Assembly (NCBI RefSeq): GCF_002204795.1 | Contig: NZ_NIXO01000025.1 | Span: forward strand, 1 to 64,000 | Direction: 5' to 3' | Length of the DNA: 64,000 nucleotides | DNA from: Pseudomonas sp. K2I15 | GTDB lineage: Bacteria; Pseudomonadota; Gammaproteobacteria; Pseudomonadales; Pseudomonadaceae | In this document: positions 1-8,152 of the stretch, one piece after another | Layout of the letters: every line of letters starts with the position of its first letter | How positions within the stretch are numbered: position 1 is the stretch's first letter | The notes under the pieces: model-generated | The model's input: only the letters and a program-made list of their open reading frames with translations | Told to the model about the DNA's origin: nothing | Database searches by the model: none | Position numbers and translations under genes: made by a program

Positions 1-120
1 GGGCTAAACAACACGACCTTACTAACTCCTTCTGGGCTTCGATGATCTGAAGCAGCTCGCTGTCGAAACCTACATAACTCTTTGTTTACCAAGGAGTTTT
101 CCGTTTCGACTGCGCCGGAA
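1..120 (-). other. Structured leader of an off-window gene
   Basis: On the minus strand the transcript from the promoter at 130-157 would begin near 122. The 8-base arms GTCGAAAC and GTTTCGAC can close a stem around an inner AACTC/GAGTT stem. A good ribosome-binding sequence (AAGGAG) occurs near the window edge. No gene start can be fixed here, so this is reported only as a likely 5' leader. Confidence 0.35.
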
Positions 121-129
121 GTGGGGCGA

Positions 130-157
130 ATTATAGACTTCCAGAATCTGCCGTCAA
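130..157 (-). promoter_or_regulatory. Strong sigma70-type promoter reading leftward out of the window
   Basis: Read on the minus strand there is TTGACG (157 to 152), a 16-base spacer and a perfect TATAAT (135 to 130), followed by a GC-rich discriminator (TCGCCCC). Such discriminators are typical of stringently controlled stable-RNA and ribosomal genes, but the downstream gene lies outside the window and was not identified. Confidence 0.6.
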
Positions 158-208
158 CACCTATTTTCACATTTCTGTCATATCGGTCAAAAAAGCCCCA
201 AAACCGCA

Positions 209-235
209 AAAGCCGGCCCCCAGGGGGCCGGCTTT
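209..235 (-). terminator. Rho-independent terminator of the bauA-mmsA transcript
   Basis: A perfect 12-bp GC-rich stem (AAAGCCGGCCCC with its complement) has a 3-base loop. On the minus strand it is followed by T-rich sequence, including a run of six T. It sits just past the mmsA stop codon. Confidence 0.85.
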
Positions 236-244
236 CTGCCTCAC

Positions 245-1738
245 TTACAAACTAGGAAAGGCAAATTGCGACGCTTCATGACTGGCCCGTTGCGGCCAGC
301 GCTGGGTAATCGCCTTGCGGCGGGTATAGAAACGCACCCCATCCGGCCCATAAGCATGCAAGTCGCCAAACAGCGAACGCTTCCAGCCACCAAAGCTGTG
401 ATACGCCACAGGTACCGGCAGCGGCACGTTGACGCCAACCATGCCCACTTCAATCTCGTCACAGAACAACCGCGCCGCTTCACCGTCACGGGTAAAGATG
501 CAGGTGCCGTTGCCGTACTCGTGATCGTTGATCAGTTGCATAGCGGCTTCCAGGCTGCTCACCCGAACAACACACAACACCGGCCCGAAGATCTCTTCTT
601 TATAGATACGCATCTCAGGGGTCACGCGATCGAACAAACTGCCCCCCAGGAAGAAACCATCTTCATGACCGGCAATACTCAGGCCACGGCCGTCGACTAC
701 CAGCTCAGCGCCGGAAGAAACGCCCTCTTCTATATAGCCACTGACTTTATCGCGCGCCTGGCCAGTGACCAGCGGCCCCATGTCCAATCCACACGTGGTG
801 CCCGCACCAATCTTCAGCGCCTTGACCTGCGGCACCAGCTTGGCAATCAATGCATCCGCCACCTGGTCGCCGACACACACGGCAACAGAGATCGCCATGC
901 AACGCTCACCGCACGAACCATATGCCGCGCCCATCAAGGCACTGACTGCGTTATCCAGATCCGCATCCGGCATCAACACCGCATGGTTCTTCGCCCCGCC
1001 CAACGCCTGCACACGCTTGCCGCGCTTGGTAGCTTCGGAATAGATGTACTCGGCAATCGGCGTCGAACCCACAAAGCTTAACGCTTTGACTTCCGGCGCT
1101 TCGATCAGCGCATCCACCGCGCCTTTGTCGCCGTGCACCACACTCAGCACACCCTTAGGCAAGCCAGCTTCCTGCAACAGTTGCGCAATCAGCAGCGTCG
1201 AGCTTGGATCACGTTCCGACGGTTTGAGGATGAAACAGTTGCCGCAGACGATCGCCAGCGGATACATCCACAACGGCACCATCGCCGGGAAGTTGAATGG
1301 CGTAATACCGGCCACCACACCCAACGGCTGGAAGTCCGACCAGGCGTCGATGTTCGGGCCAACGTTACGGCTGTACTCGCCCTTGAGGATTTCCGGCGCC
1401 GAGCACGCGTACTCCACGTTCTCGATCCCACGCTTCAGTTCACCAGCCGCATCTTCCAGCGTCTTGCCGTGCTCTTCGCTGATCAGTTGGGAGATACGCG
1501 CTTCGTTCTGTTCCAGCAACTGCTTGAAACGGAACATCACCTGGGCACGCTTGGCCGGTGGCGTGTTGCGCCAGGTCGGGAACGCGGCCTTGGCAGAATC
1601 GATGGCGCTTTGAATGGTTTCACGGCTGGCCAACGGCACTTGGTGAATCACCTGGCCAGTCGACGGGTTGTACACGTCAGCCGTGCGACCGTTTTCGGTC
1701 ACCAGTTGGCCGTTGATCAAATGCTGGATGAGGCTCAT
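245..1738 (-). CDS. mmsA: CoA-acylating methylmalonate/malonate-semialdehyde dehydrogenase
   Basis: This 497-residue aldehyde dehydrogenase superfamily protein oxidises (methyl)malonate semialdehyde with NAD+ and CoA, giving propionyl-CoA or acetyl-CoA. The family hallmarks are visible: the TPFNFP segment near residues 146-151, the LKPSE cofactor segment at 171-175, and the catalytic cysteine C280 in GERCMA, the form typical of MMSDH. Length is normal for the family. It is the second gene of a leftward pair with bauA, whose beta-alanine transamination yields malonate semialdehyde, its likely substrate; valine and thymine breakdown supply the methyl analogue. The start has AGGAG upstream and a strong terminator follows. 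In P. aeruginosa the equivalent gene of the bau locus is called bauC; general valine-pathway mmsA paralogues also exist, so the exact physiological role is inferred from the neighbour. Confidence 0.9.
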   Translation of the reverse strand: MSLIQHLINGQLVTENGRTADVYNPSTGQVIHQVPLASRETIQSAIDSAKAAFPTWRNTPPAKRAQVMFRFKQLLEQNEARISQLISEEHGKTLEDAAGELKRGIENVEYACSAPEILKGEYSRNVGPNIDAWSDFQPLGVVAGITPFNFPAMVPLWMYPLAIVCGNCFILKPSERDPSSTLLIAQLLQEAGLPKGVLSVVHGDKGAVDALIEAPEVKALSFVGSTPIAEYIYSEATKRGKRVQALGGAKNHAVLMPDADLDNAVSALMGAAYGSCGERCMAISVAVCVGDQVADALIAKLVPQVKALKIGAGTTCGLDMGPLVTGQARDKVSGYIEEGVSSGAELVVDGRGLSIAGHEDGFFLGGSLFDRVTPEMRIYKEEIFGPVLCVVRVSSLEAAMQLINDHEYGNGTCIFTRDGEAARLFCDEIEVGMVGVNVPLPVPVAYHSFGGWKRSLFGDLHAYGPDGVRFYTRRKAITQRWPQRASHEASQFAFPSL

Positions 1739-1758
1739 GCAGGGCTCCTGAAAAGTTG

Positions 1759-1770
1759 TTCTATATAGAA
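1759..1770. repeat. 12-bp perfect palindrome between bauA and mmsA
   Basis: TTCTATATAGAA is self-complementary and lies in the 39-bp gap between the two operon genes. It is AT-rich in a GC-rich region. It could be an mRNA processing or operator site, or chance; nothing in the sequence decides this. Confidence 0.4.
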
Positions 1771-1777
1771 GGAGAAA

Positions 1778-3127
1778 TCAGTCGATTTTGTTCAGCACTT
1801 CGCCGACCGCATCGAACAAGCGATCCAGGTCCTGCGGCTTGCTGTTGAAGGTTGGCCCGAACTGCAGGGTGTCGCCGCCAAAGCGCACGTAGAAGCCGGC
1901 TTTCCACAAGGCCATGCCCGCTTCGAACGGACGCACAATCGCATCACCATCACGCGGGGCAATCTGGATCGCACCGGCCAGGCCGTAGTTACGAATGTCG
2001 ATCACGTTCTTGCTGCCCTTCAGGCCGTGCAGCGCATTCTCGAAATGCGGTGCGACCTCGGCCACGCTCTGCACCAGGTTTTCCTTCTGCAGCAGGTCGA
2101 GTGCCGCCAGGCCAGCGGCGCAGGCTACCGGGTGAGCCGAGTAGGTATAGCCGTGTGGGAATTCCACCGCGTACTCAGGCGTCGCCTGGTTCATGAACGT
2201 CTGATAAATCTCGGTGCTGGCAATCACTGCGCCCATCGGGATCGCGCCGTTGGTGACTTGTTTGGCAATGCACATCAGGTCCGGGGTCACGCCGAAGCTG
2301 TCAGCGCCAAACATCGAACCGGTACGACCGAAACCGGTGATCACTTCGTCGAACACCAACAGGATGTTGTGTTGATCGCAGATCTCACGCAGACGCTTCA
2401 GGTAACCCTGCGGAGGAACCAGCACGCCAGCGGAACCCGCCATCGGCTCAACAAACACCGCAGCGATGTTCGACGCATCGTGCAACTCGATCAGCTTGAG
2501 CAACTCATCCGCCAGGGCAATACCGCCCAGCTCCGGCATGCCACGGGAGAACGCATTACTCGCCAACAGGGTGTGAGGCAGATGGTCAACATCCATCAGG
2601 CCCTGACCAAAGAGCTTACGGTTACCGTTAACGCCGCCCAGGCTGGTACCCGCGATGTTTACACCGTGATAACCACGGGCACGGCCGATCATCTTGGTCT
2701 TGGTCGCCTGGCCCTTCAGGCGCCAGTACGCACGCACCATCTTCACCGCGGTATCGGCGCACTCGGAGCCGGAGTCGGTGAAGAACACGTGGTTCAGGTT
2801 GCCCGGGGTCAGGTCGGTAATCTTTTCTGCCAGCTGGAACGACAATGGATGGCCGTATTGGAAGCCCGGCGAGTAGTCCAACGTGCCCAGTTGCTTGGCG
2901 ACCGCTTCCTGGATTTCCTTGCGGGTGTGCCCGGCGCCGCAGGTCCACAGACCCGACAGCGAGTCATACACCTTGCGCCCCTTGTCATCGGTCAACCAGC
3001 TGCCTTCGGCCGCCACGATCAGGCGCGGGTCACGATGGAAGTTACGGTTGGCGGTGTACGGCATCCAGTGCGCGTCCAGCTTCAATTGGCTGGCCAGGGT
3101 GGATGGAGCGTTTTCGGGCATGTTCAT
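1778..3127 (-). CDS. bauA: Beta-alanine:pyruvate (omega-amino acid) aminotransferase
   Basis: This is a class III PLP-dependent aminotransferase of 449 residues. It transfers the amino group of beta-alanine (and probably related omega-amino acids) to pyruvate, giving malonate semialdehyde. The PLP-binding features are clear: the acidic residue D260 in FDEVITGFGRTG and the Schiff-base lysine K289 in CIAKQVTNGA, with the DSGSECAD phosphate-binding loop near 118-125. The start at MNMPENAP was preferred over a start seven codons upstream because it fits the usual length of about 448 residues. It is the first gene of a leftward pair with mmsA and is divergent from a LysR-type regulator, reproducing the P. 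aeruginosa bau arrangement. Expression is probably induced by beta-alanine through that regulator. Confidence 0.9.
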   Translation of the reverse strand: MNMPENAPSTLASQLKLDAHWMPYTANRNFHRDPRLIVAAEGSWLTDDKGRKVYDSLSGLWTCGAGHTRKEIQEAVAKQLGTLDYSPGFQYGHPLSFQLAEKITDLTPGNLNHVFFTDSGSECADTAVKMVRAYWRLKGQATKTKMIGRARGYHGVNIAGTSLGGVNGNRKLFGQGLMDVDHLPHTLLASNAFSRGMPELGGIALADELLKLIELHDASNIAAVFVEPMAGSAGVLVPPQGYLKRLREICDQHNILLVFDEVITGFGRTGSMFGADSFGVTPDLMCIAKQVTNGAIPMGAVIASTEIYQTFMNQATPEYAVEFPHGYTYSAHPVACAAGLAALDLLQKENLVQSVAEVAPHFENALHGLKGSKNVIDIRNYGLAGAIQIAPRDGDAIVRPFEAGMALWKAGFYVRFGGDTLQFGPTFNSKPQDLDRLFDAVGEVLNKID

Positions 3128-3253
3128 GAGCAAAACCTCGCAAGGCAAAAGGCAGCGTAGGGATTTGAAAAGCGTTGTTGCAGCTAAATTGCCACGGGGA
3201 TAAAGTCGGTGAAATTCAACTCTTCTAACCTTCAGTCAGGCCTTCACTAAACT

Positions 3254-4174
3254 ATGAGCAGCCGTCGACCCGACCCGCTGGCCCAAGTCAGCGACTTCGA
3301 TATCCGCTTGTTGCGCATCTTTCGCAGCGTGGTGGAGTGCGGCGGCTTCTCGGCGGCGGAAACCGTACTGGGGATTGGTCGCTCGGCCATCAGCCAGCAG
3401 ATGAGTGATCTTGAGCAGCGCCTTGGCCTACGCCTGTGCCAACGCGGGCGTGCGGGTTTTTCCCTGACCGAGGAAGGACGCGAGGTGTATCAGTCGGCGT
3501 TACAGCTGCTCAGCGCCCTTGAAAGTTTTCGCACCGAAGTCAACGGCCTGCACCAACACTTGCGCGGCGAACTGATCATCGGCCTGACCGACAACCTGGT
3601 CACCCTGCCGCACATGCGCATCACCCACGCCTTGGCACAGTTGAAAGAACGCGGCCCGGACGTACAAATCCAGATCCGCATGATCGCGCCCAATGAAGTG
3701 GAGCAAGGCGTACTCGATGGCCGCCTGCATGTCGGCGTAGTCCCGCAGGCCAGCGCCTTGTCGGGCCTTGAATACCAGCCGCTGTACAGCGAACGCTCGC
3801 TGCTTTACTGCGCGGTCGGCCACCCGCTGTTTTACGCCGACGACAAGCAACTGGACGACGAACGCATCAACAGCCAGGACGCCATCGCCCCGACCTTCCG
3901 CCTGCCCGCCGATATCCAGGCTCATTACCAGGCGCTCAACTGCACCGCCAGCGCCTCGGACCGCGAAGGCATGGCCTTCCTGATCCTGACCGGCCGCTAC
4001 ATCGGCTACCTGCCCGACCACTACGCCAACTTGTGGGTACAACAAGGCCGACTGCGTGCGCTGAAACCGGCCACACGTTTTTACGATTTGAGCCTCGCTT
4101 CGGTCACGCGCAAGGGCCGTCGCCCTCATTTGGTGCTGGAAAGCTTCCTCGAAAGTCTGGCCGCAACGCGCTAG
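3254..4174 (+). CDS. LysR-family regulator, probably controls bauA-mmsA
   Basis: A 306-residue LysR-type transcriptional regulator. The N-terminal winged helix-turn-helix spans roughly residues 15-70 (GGFSAAETVLGIGRSAIS), followed by the usual periplasmic-binding-like effector domain from about residue 95. It is divergent from bauA with a 126-bp gap between start codons, the standard layout for a LysR activator and its target. By position it matches bauR of the P. aeruginosa bau locus, but orthology was not tested. The inducer would plausibly be beta-alanine or a related amino acid; this is inference. No convincing T-N11-A operator could be singled out. Confidence 0.8.
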   Translation: MSSRRPDPLAQVSDFDIRLLRIFRSVVECGGFSAAETVLGIGRSAISQQMSDLEQRLGLRLCQRGRAGFSLTEEGREVYQSALQLLSALESFRTEVNGLHQHLRGELIIGLTDNLVTLPHMRITHALAQLKERGPDVQIQIRMIAPNEVEQGVLDGRLHVGVVPQASALSGLEYQPLYSERSLLYCAVGHPLFYADDKQLDDERINSQDAIAPTFRLPADIQAHYQALNCTASASDREGMAFLILTGRYIGYLPDHYANLWVQQGRLRALKPATRFYDLSLASVTRKGRRPHLVLESFLESLAATR

Positions 4175-4262
4175 CACGAGCCTCATATGAAAACCTGAGC
4201 AACTGGACAGCTTTTTGCAAGGCATGGTGACCTAGAACCGTCAGCCATGAGTTCCCAACGCC

Positions 4263-5657
4263 ATGCCGCCAGAATCCTCCAACCCCAGCGACCTGATCTA
4301 CTGCCTTAACGACCGCCCTAAACCACTGCCCGCATTGCTTGCTGCGTTGCAGCATGTGTTGGCCGCTTTTGTTGGCATCATCACCCCGCCATTGATCATC
4401 GGCTCCACCCTGGGCCTGACCGCTCACCTGCCCTACCTGATCAGCATGGCGTTGATGGTTTCCGGTGTAGGCACGTTCATCCAGGCACGTAGGCCGTTTG
4501 GGATTGGCGCCGGAATGATCTGCCTGCAAGGCACCAGCTTCGCCTTTCTCGGCGCAGTGTTGTCGGCAGGTTTTCTGGTCAAGCAACGCGGCGGCAGCCC
4601 GGAAGACATCCTGGCGATGATTTTCGGTATTTGCTTCTTCGGCGCAGCGGTGCAAGTAATCTTGAGCCGTTTCATCGGTCAGCTCAGAAGGGTGATCACG
4701 CCATTAGTCACCGGCATTGTCATCACCCTGATTGGTATCAGCCTGATTAAAGTCGGCATTACCGATCTTGGCGGCGGCTTCAATGCTCCGGACTTCGGCG
4801 CGCCCACTAACCTGGCTCTAGGCCTGTTCGTCGTGCTGACGATCATCCTACTCAACCGCTCGAACACCCCGTGGGTTCGCCTCTCTGCCATCATCATCGG
4901 CCTGGCGCTGGGTAGCCTCGCCGCCTGGTTCAGCGGCAAACTCGTGCCCCAAGCCCTGCCTGACTTGCCATTGATTAGCCTGCCTACACCGTTCCACTTC
5001 GGTTTCAACTTCGACTGGAGCGCTTTCCTGCCGGTGGCGCTGATTTATCTGATCAGCACCATCGAAACCGTCGGCGACCTCACCGCCAATTGCATGATCG
5101 CCCGCCAGCCCATCAGCGGCCCGTCCTATATAAGCCGGCTCAAGGGCGGCGTGCTGGGGGATGGCATCAGTTGCATGATCGCCGCCACCTTCAGCGCCTT
5201 TCCCAATACCACCTTTGCCCAGAACAACGGCGTGATCCAACTGACCGGCGTCGCCAGCCGTTACGTCGGCCTGTACATCGGCGTGGTGCTGTTTTGTCTC
5301 GGAATGTTTCCGTTGATTGGCGCGGTGCTGCAACAAATCCCCAAGCCGGTGCTGGGGGGCGCAACCCTGGTGATGTTCGGCAGCGTGGCCGCCGCTGGCG
5401 TGCGCATCCTCGCCCAGGCCCCGCTGGATCGACGCAGCATGCTGATCATTGCCACCTCGTTCGGCGTGGGCCTGGGAATCGCGGCCCAGCCGAACCTGCT
5501 GCACCTGATGCCAACGCTGGTACAGAACCTGTTCGACTCCGCCATCACCAGCGGCGGCCTGACCGCCATTGTGTTGTGCCTGCTGCTACCCGAACCCAAG
5601 GCCGCCGCGGATGCCGCAAACCGGGCCCTGGAAAGCGACACTATGGAACCGCTTTGA
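4263..5657 (+). CDS. NCS2-family purine (xanthine/urate-type) permease
   Basis: A 464-residue inner-membrane transporter with about 14 hydrophobic segments, of the nucleobase-cation symporter-2 family. The family signature QNNGVIQLTGVASR starts at residue 320. This QNNG form, followed later by PVLGGATLVMFG, is typical of the purine (xanthine/urate) branch rather than uracil permeases. It probably imports xanthine, urate or a related base by proton symport. It lies between the bau regulator and a RutR-like TetR gene, and upstream of 8-oxoguanine deaminase (whose product is urate) and adenine deaminase, so a role in purine uptake fits. The ribosome-binding site before the chosen ATG is weak, so the start is less certain. 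Confidence 0.82.
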   Translation: MPPESSNPSDLIYCLNDRPKPLPALLAALQHVLAAFVGIITPPLIIGSTLGLTAHLPYLISMALMVSGVGTFIQARRPFGIGAGMICLQGTSFAFLGAVLSAGFLVKQRGGSPEDILAMIFGICFFGAAVQVILSRFIGQLRRVITPLVTGIVITLIGISLIKVGITDLGGGFNAPDFGAPTNLALGLFVVLTIILLNRSNTPWVRLSAIIIGLALGSLAAWFSGKLVPQALPDLPLISLPTPFHFGFNFDWSAFLPVALIYLISTIETVGDLTANCMIARQPISGPSYISRLKGGVLGDGISCMIAATFSAFPNTTFAQNNGVIQLTGVASRYVGLYIGVVLFCLGMFPLIGAVLQQIPKPVLGGATLVMFGSVAAAGVRILAQAPLDRRSMLIIATSFGVGLGIAAQPNLLHLMPTLVQNLFDSAITSGGLTAIVLCLLLPEPKAAADAANRALESDTMEPL

Positions 5658-5744
5658 GGGTTTTATCGTATCGGGACTTGTCTGGGGCTTGAGGGTGGGT
5701 TATCTGTGCACACGTCGTATTCATCGATCTGCACGGAAACCTCC

Positions 5745-6404
5745 ATGAGCCTCGAAGTTCCTGCCCACAGCAACCACGCCGGAAAACCTGCAAGCCGCAT
5801 TCGGCAAAAGAACGAACAAGCGATTTTGCAGGCCGCCGAAGACGAGTTCGCCCGTCATGGCTACAAAGGCACCAGCATGAACACCATCGCGGCGAGTGCC
5901 GGGTTGCCGAAAGCCAACTTGCACTACTACTTCACCAACAAGCTGGGCCTGTACATTGCCGTGCTCAGCAATATCCTCGAACTGTGGGACAGCACCTTCA
6001 ACACGCTGACCGCCGAGGATGACCCGGCTGCAGCCCTGACCCGCTACATCCGCACCAAGATGGAATTCTCGCGGCGCCAGCCGCAGGCCTCGCGGATCTT
6101 CGCGATGGAGATCATCAGCGGCGGTGAATGCCTGACCGAATATTTCAGCCAGGACTACCGCGCCTGGTTCAGCGGCCGTGCGGCAGTGTTCCAGGCCTGG
6201 ATCGACGCCGGCAAGATGGACCCCATCGACCCCGTGCACCTGATCTTCCTGTTGTGGGGCAGCACCCAGCATTACGCCGACTTCGCCACGCAGATCTGCC
6301 GCGTGACCGGTCGCACCAAGCTGACCAAGCAGGACATGGAAGACGCCGGCACCAACCTTATCCACATCATTCTCAAAGGCTGTGGCATCAAACCCACCCT
6401 CTAA
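5745..6404 (+). CDS. TetR-family regulator, RutR/PydR-like
   Basis: A 219-residue TetR repressor. The helix-turn-helix lies near residues 25-60 (GTSMNTIAASAGLPKANLHYYF), and the C-terminal half has the look of the RutR-type ligand domain. RutR-family proteins sense pyrimidines, and their Pseudomonas relatives control pyrimidine degradation. That fits a locus handling beta-alanine and beta-aminoisobutyrate, the end products of reductive pyrimidine breakdown. The ATG at 5745 was chosen over an in-frame start 13 codons upstream because the upstream residues do not resemble the family. It follows the NCS2 permease by 87 bp on the same strand and may be co-transcribed with it. The true targets are unknown. 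Confidence 0.75.
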   Translation: MSLEVPAHSNHAGKPASRIRQKNEQAILQAAEDEFARHGYKGTSMNTIAASAGLPKANLHYYFTNKLGLYIAVLSNILELWDSTFNTLTAEDDPAAALTRYIRTKMEFSRRQPQASRIFAMEIISGGECLTEYFSQDYRAWFSGRAAVFQAWIDAGKMDPIDPVHLIFLLWGSTQHYADFATQICRVTGRTKLTKQDMEDAGTNLIHIILKGCGIKPTL

Positions 6405-6416
6405 ACGAAGTTACCC

Positions 6417-6998
6417 ATGCCTTTCACGCTTACCGGCTTTTGCGAGTTTCGCGAAGAAATTCGCAAAAGCCGCTTCATTACCCTCTCCGCCCCCATCGCC
6501 AGCCCCCAGGACGCCCAGGCCTTCATTGACCAGCACAGCGACCTGAACGCCACGCACAACTGCTGGGCCTGGAAACTCGGTGATCAATACCGCAGCAACG
6601 ATGACGGCGAACCCGGTGGCACCGCCGGGCGACCGATCCTGGCCGCGATTGAAGCGCAGGAGTGCGACCAGGTCGTGGTGCTGGTGATCCGCTGGTACGG
6701 CGGCATTCAACTGGGCACCGGCGGCCTGGCCCGCGCCTATGGCGGTGGCGCCAACAAATGCCTGCAAGCCGCCGAACGCGTCGAGCTGATCAAGCGCGTG
6801 CCGCTGAGCTGCTCCTGTGGTTTTGCCGAGCTGCCGCTGGTGAAGTTACGGGTGGCCGAATTGGGCGGCCTGGTGGTGGAAGAAATCTTCACCGCCAATG
6901 GCGTCGACCTGCAATTGGCCCTCGGCGAAGCACACATCGACACCCTCCAAGCCCAGCTCGCCCACCTGAGCCGCGGACGCATCCTGCTAGAGCGCTGA
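6417..6998 (+). CDS. yigZ: YigZ/IMPACT family protein (UPF0029)
   Basis: A 193-residue protein with the two family signatures: DDGEPGGTAGRP in the N-terminal domain and RWYGGIQLGTGGLARAYGG near residue 90, followed by the small ferredoxin-like C-terminal domain. The family is widely conserved and its bacterial molecular function is not settled. The eukaryotic relative IMPACT inhibits the eIF2 kinase GCN2. It begins 12 bp after the TetR gene, so translation from a common message is likely, though a functional link is not evident. Confidence 0.85.
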   Translation: MPFTLTGFCEFREEIRKSRFITLSAPIASPQDAQAFIDQHSDLNATHNCWAWKLGDQYRSNDDGEPGGTAGRPILAAIEAQECDQVVVLVIRWYGGIQLGTGGLARAYGGGANKCLQAAERVELIKRVPLSCSCGFAELPLVKLRVAELGGLVVEEIFTANGVDLQLALGEAHIDTLQAQLAHLSRGRILLER

Positions 6999-7026
6999 AA
7001 CTGCCCACATCTGCTGTGCACCTGCC

Positions 7027-7237
7027 TGTGGATAACCTGAGCACACTCGCCTGTAACCCTTCTGTCACAAGGGTTTCAGGCGGTTGTTCAGTTTTTGCTC
7101 AGCCAACCACACTAAAGTATTAATCCGGCTCAAAAACAGTTAGTTAGGCGGGTTATGTCCTTTAGAACAAAGGGCCGCAGCGCTTATACCCACCGCTCAC
7201 GCTTGCGCACAATTCCTGTGGAGCAACCTGTGGATAA
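7027..7237. promoter_or_regulatory. Pair of perfect DnaA-box sequences in a gene-poor stretch
   Basis: TGTGGATAA, the complement of the DnaA consensus TTATNCACA, occurs at 7027-7035 and again at 7229-7237 in the same orientation. A one-sided variant TGTGGAGCA lies at 7217-7225. The roughly 300-bp stretch 6999-7300 has no large gene. Two exact nonamers this close are more than expected by chance. They do not make this the chromosome origin, since no dnaA, dnaN or rpmH is near. Confidence 0.45.
7095..7123 (+). promoter_or_regulatory. Candidate sigma70 promoter for the small ORF at 7155
   Basis: TTGCTC (7095-7100), a 17-base spacer and TATTAA (7118-7123) give a reasonable promoter. It would start transcription about 25 bp before the small ORF and between the two DnaA boxes. 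Confidence 0.4.
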
Positions 7238-7289
7238 CCCGTGCAAGAGTGACCCGGCGGCAGAGCCCGCAACGCCCCGGCGCAACTGA
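7155..7289 (+). CDS. Possible 44-residue small basic protein
   Basis: An ATG with AGG six bases upstream opens a 44-codon frame ending at TGA 7287-7289, with a T-run just after it. The product is short and Arg/Lys-rich at its N-terminus (MSFRTKGRSAYTHRSRLRT). A promoter-like sequence is present upstream. No family was recognised. One DnaA box falls inside the frame. It may be a real small protein or chance in a regulatory region. Confidence 0.3.
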   Translation: MSFRTKGRSAYTHRSRLRTIPVEQPVDNPCKSDPAAEPATPRRN

Positions 7290-7300
7290 GCGTTTTTTGA

Positions 7301-7693
7301 TCAGTTTGCTACCCGACGCACCGGCACCAACTGCGCCACCGCCCACAGCACTTCAAACACCACGACGATCACCAACACGGTGCTGGCGCCGTGGGCCAGC
7401 GCGTAAATCTGCCAGGTTGCAAACAGCACCCGCCCGGCTGCGTCATAGCGGCCGAAAATCGCTTGAGGATCACGGACTCGCAACACCGACCATACGCAGA
7501 CAATCGAGCCCATCAGGTTGGCCATCAACATATGCACAGGCGCGAACGGCGGCAGCTCGCCAGGCAGGTTCAATGCCACCAAGGCGTTATGCAGCAGAAC
7601 AAAGGTCCAGGGTGTAACCAGCGCAGCGGTGACGATCAGGTCGTACCAGCCGCTGGCCCGAACCAGTCGACGGTATTGGTGTGCAGTCCACAT
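7301..7693 (-). CDS. Small integral membrane protein of unknown function
   Basis: A 130-residue protein with about four hydrophobic segments: near residues 18-40, 48-70, 88-105 and 105-122. It is not assigned to a family I can name. The ATG at 7693 is preceded by a strong AAGGAG at ideal spacing, which decides the start over an upstream in-frame codon. It is divergent from the MerR gene at 7777, so that regulator could act on it, but no operator was recognised. Confidence 0.65.
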   Translation of the reverse strand: MWTAHQYRRLVRASGWYDLIVTAALVTPWTFVLLHNALVALNLPGELPPFAPVHMLMANLMGSIVCVWSVLRVRDPQAIFGRYDAAGRVLFATWQIYALAHGASTVLVIVVVFEVLWAVAQLVPVRRVAN

Positions 7694-7776
7694 AGCAGCA
7701 AGCTCCTTCAATTCAAGAAGCCAGCACGCTAAAGCCTGGAGTATGCTCCAAGGTCAAGCCCTCTCGAGACCTCTGC

Positions 7777-8127
7777 ATGCGTATCGGCGAATTAGCCCAG
7801 GCCAGCCAGGTCAGCCGCGACACCCTGCGCTACTACGAGCAACGCGGCCTGATCGCCGCGCAACGCAGCGCCAACGGTTACCGCGACTACCCCGCCGACA
7901 TGGTGCAGTTGGTGCTGTACATCAAGACCGCTCAGCGCCTGGGCTTCAGCCTCGGTGAAATCGGCAACAGCGTCGGCGCATTATGGCAAGCTCCCGACCC
8001 CGACAGCGCCGTAACCCAACTGCTGCAAGACAAGCTCAACCTGATCGAAACGCGCATCGCCGAACTCGACCAACTGCGCCAGGAGTTGCAGCAAAGGCTC
8101 GGGCAGCGTTGTCCACTGAACCCGTGA
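7777..8127 (+). CDS. MerR-family transcriptional regulator
   Basis: A 116-residue MerR regulator: winged helix-turn-helix at residues 1-70 (RIGELAQASQVSRDTLRYYEQRG), then a coiled-coil dimerisation helix at about 80-108. Only one cysteine is present, near the C-terminus, so it lacks the paired cysteines of the metal-sensing members. It is followed 25 bp later by an SDR oxidoreductase, with which it probably forms an operon. This resembles redox or aldehyde-responsive MerR/oxidoreductase pairs; the signal is not known. Confidence 0.8.
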   Translation: MRIGELAQASQVSRDTLRYYEQRGLIAAQRSANGYRDYPADMVQLVLYIKTAQRLGFSLGEIGNSVGALWQAPDPDSAVTQLLQDKLNLIETRIAELDQLRQELQQRLGQRCPLNP

Positions 8128-8152
8128 ACCTCCACATCAAAGGAAGCCATTC

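Noticed and set aside
1..157. rRNA operon promoter
   Set aside because: The -10, -35 and GC-rich discriminator look rRNA-like, but the leader does not match the Pseudomonas rrn leader I recall and no antitermination box was identified.
6999..7300. Chromosomal replication origin
   Set aside because: It has only two exact DnaA boxes, no AT-rich unwinding element, and no dnaA/rpmH/gyrB neighbours.
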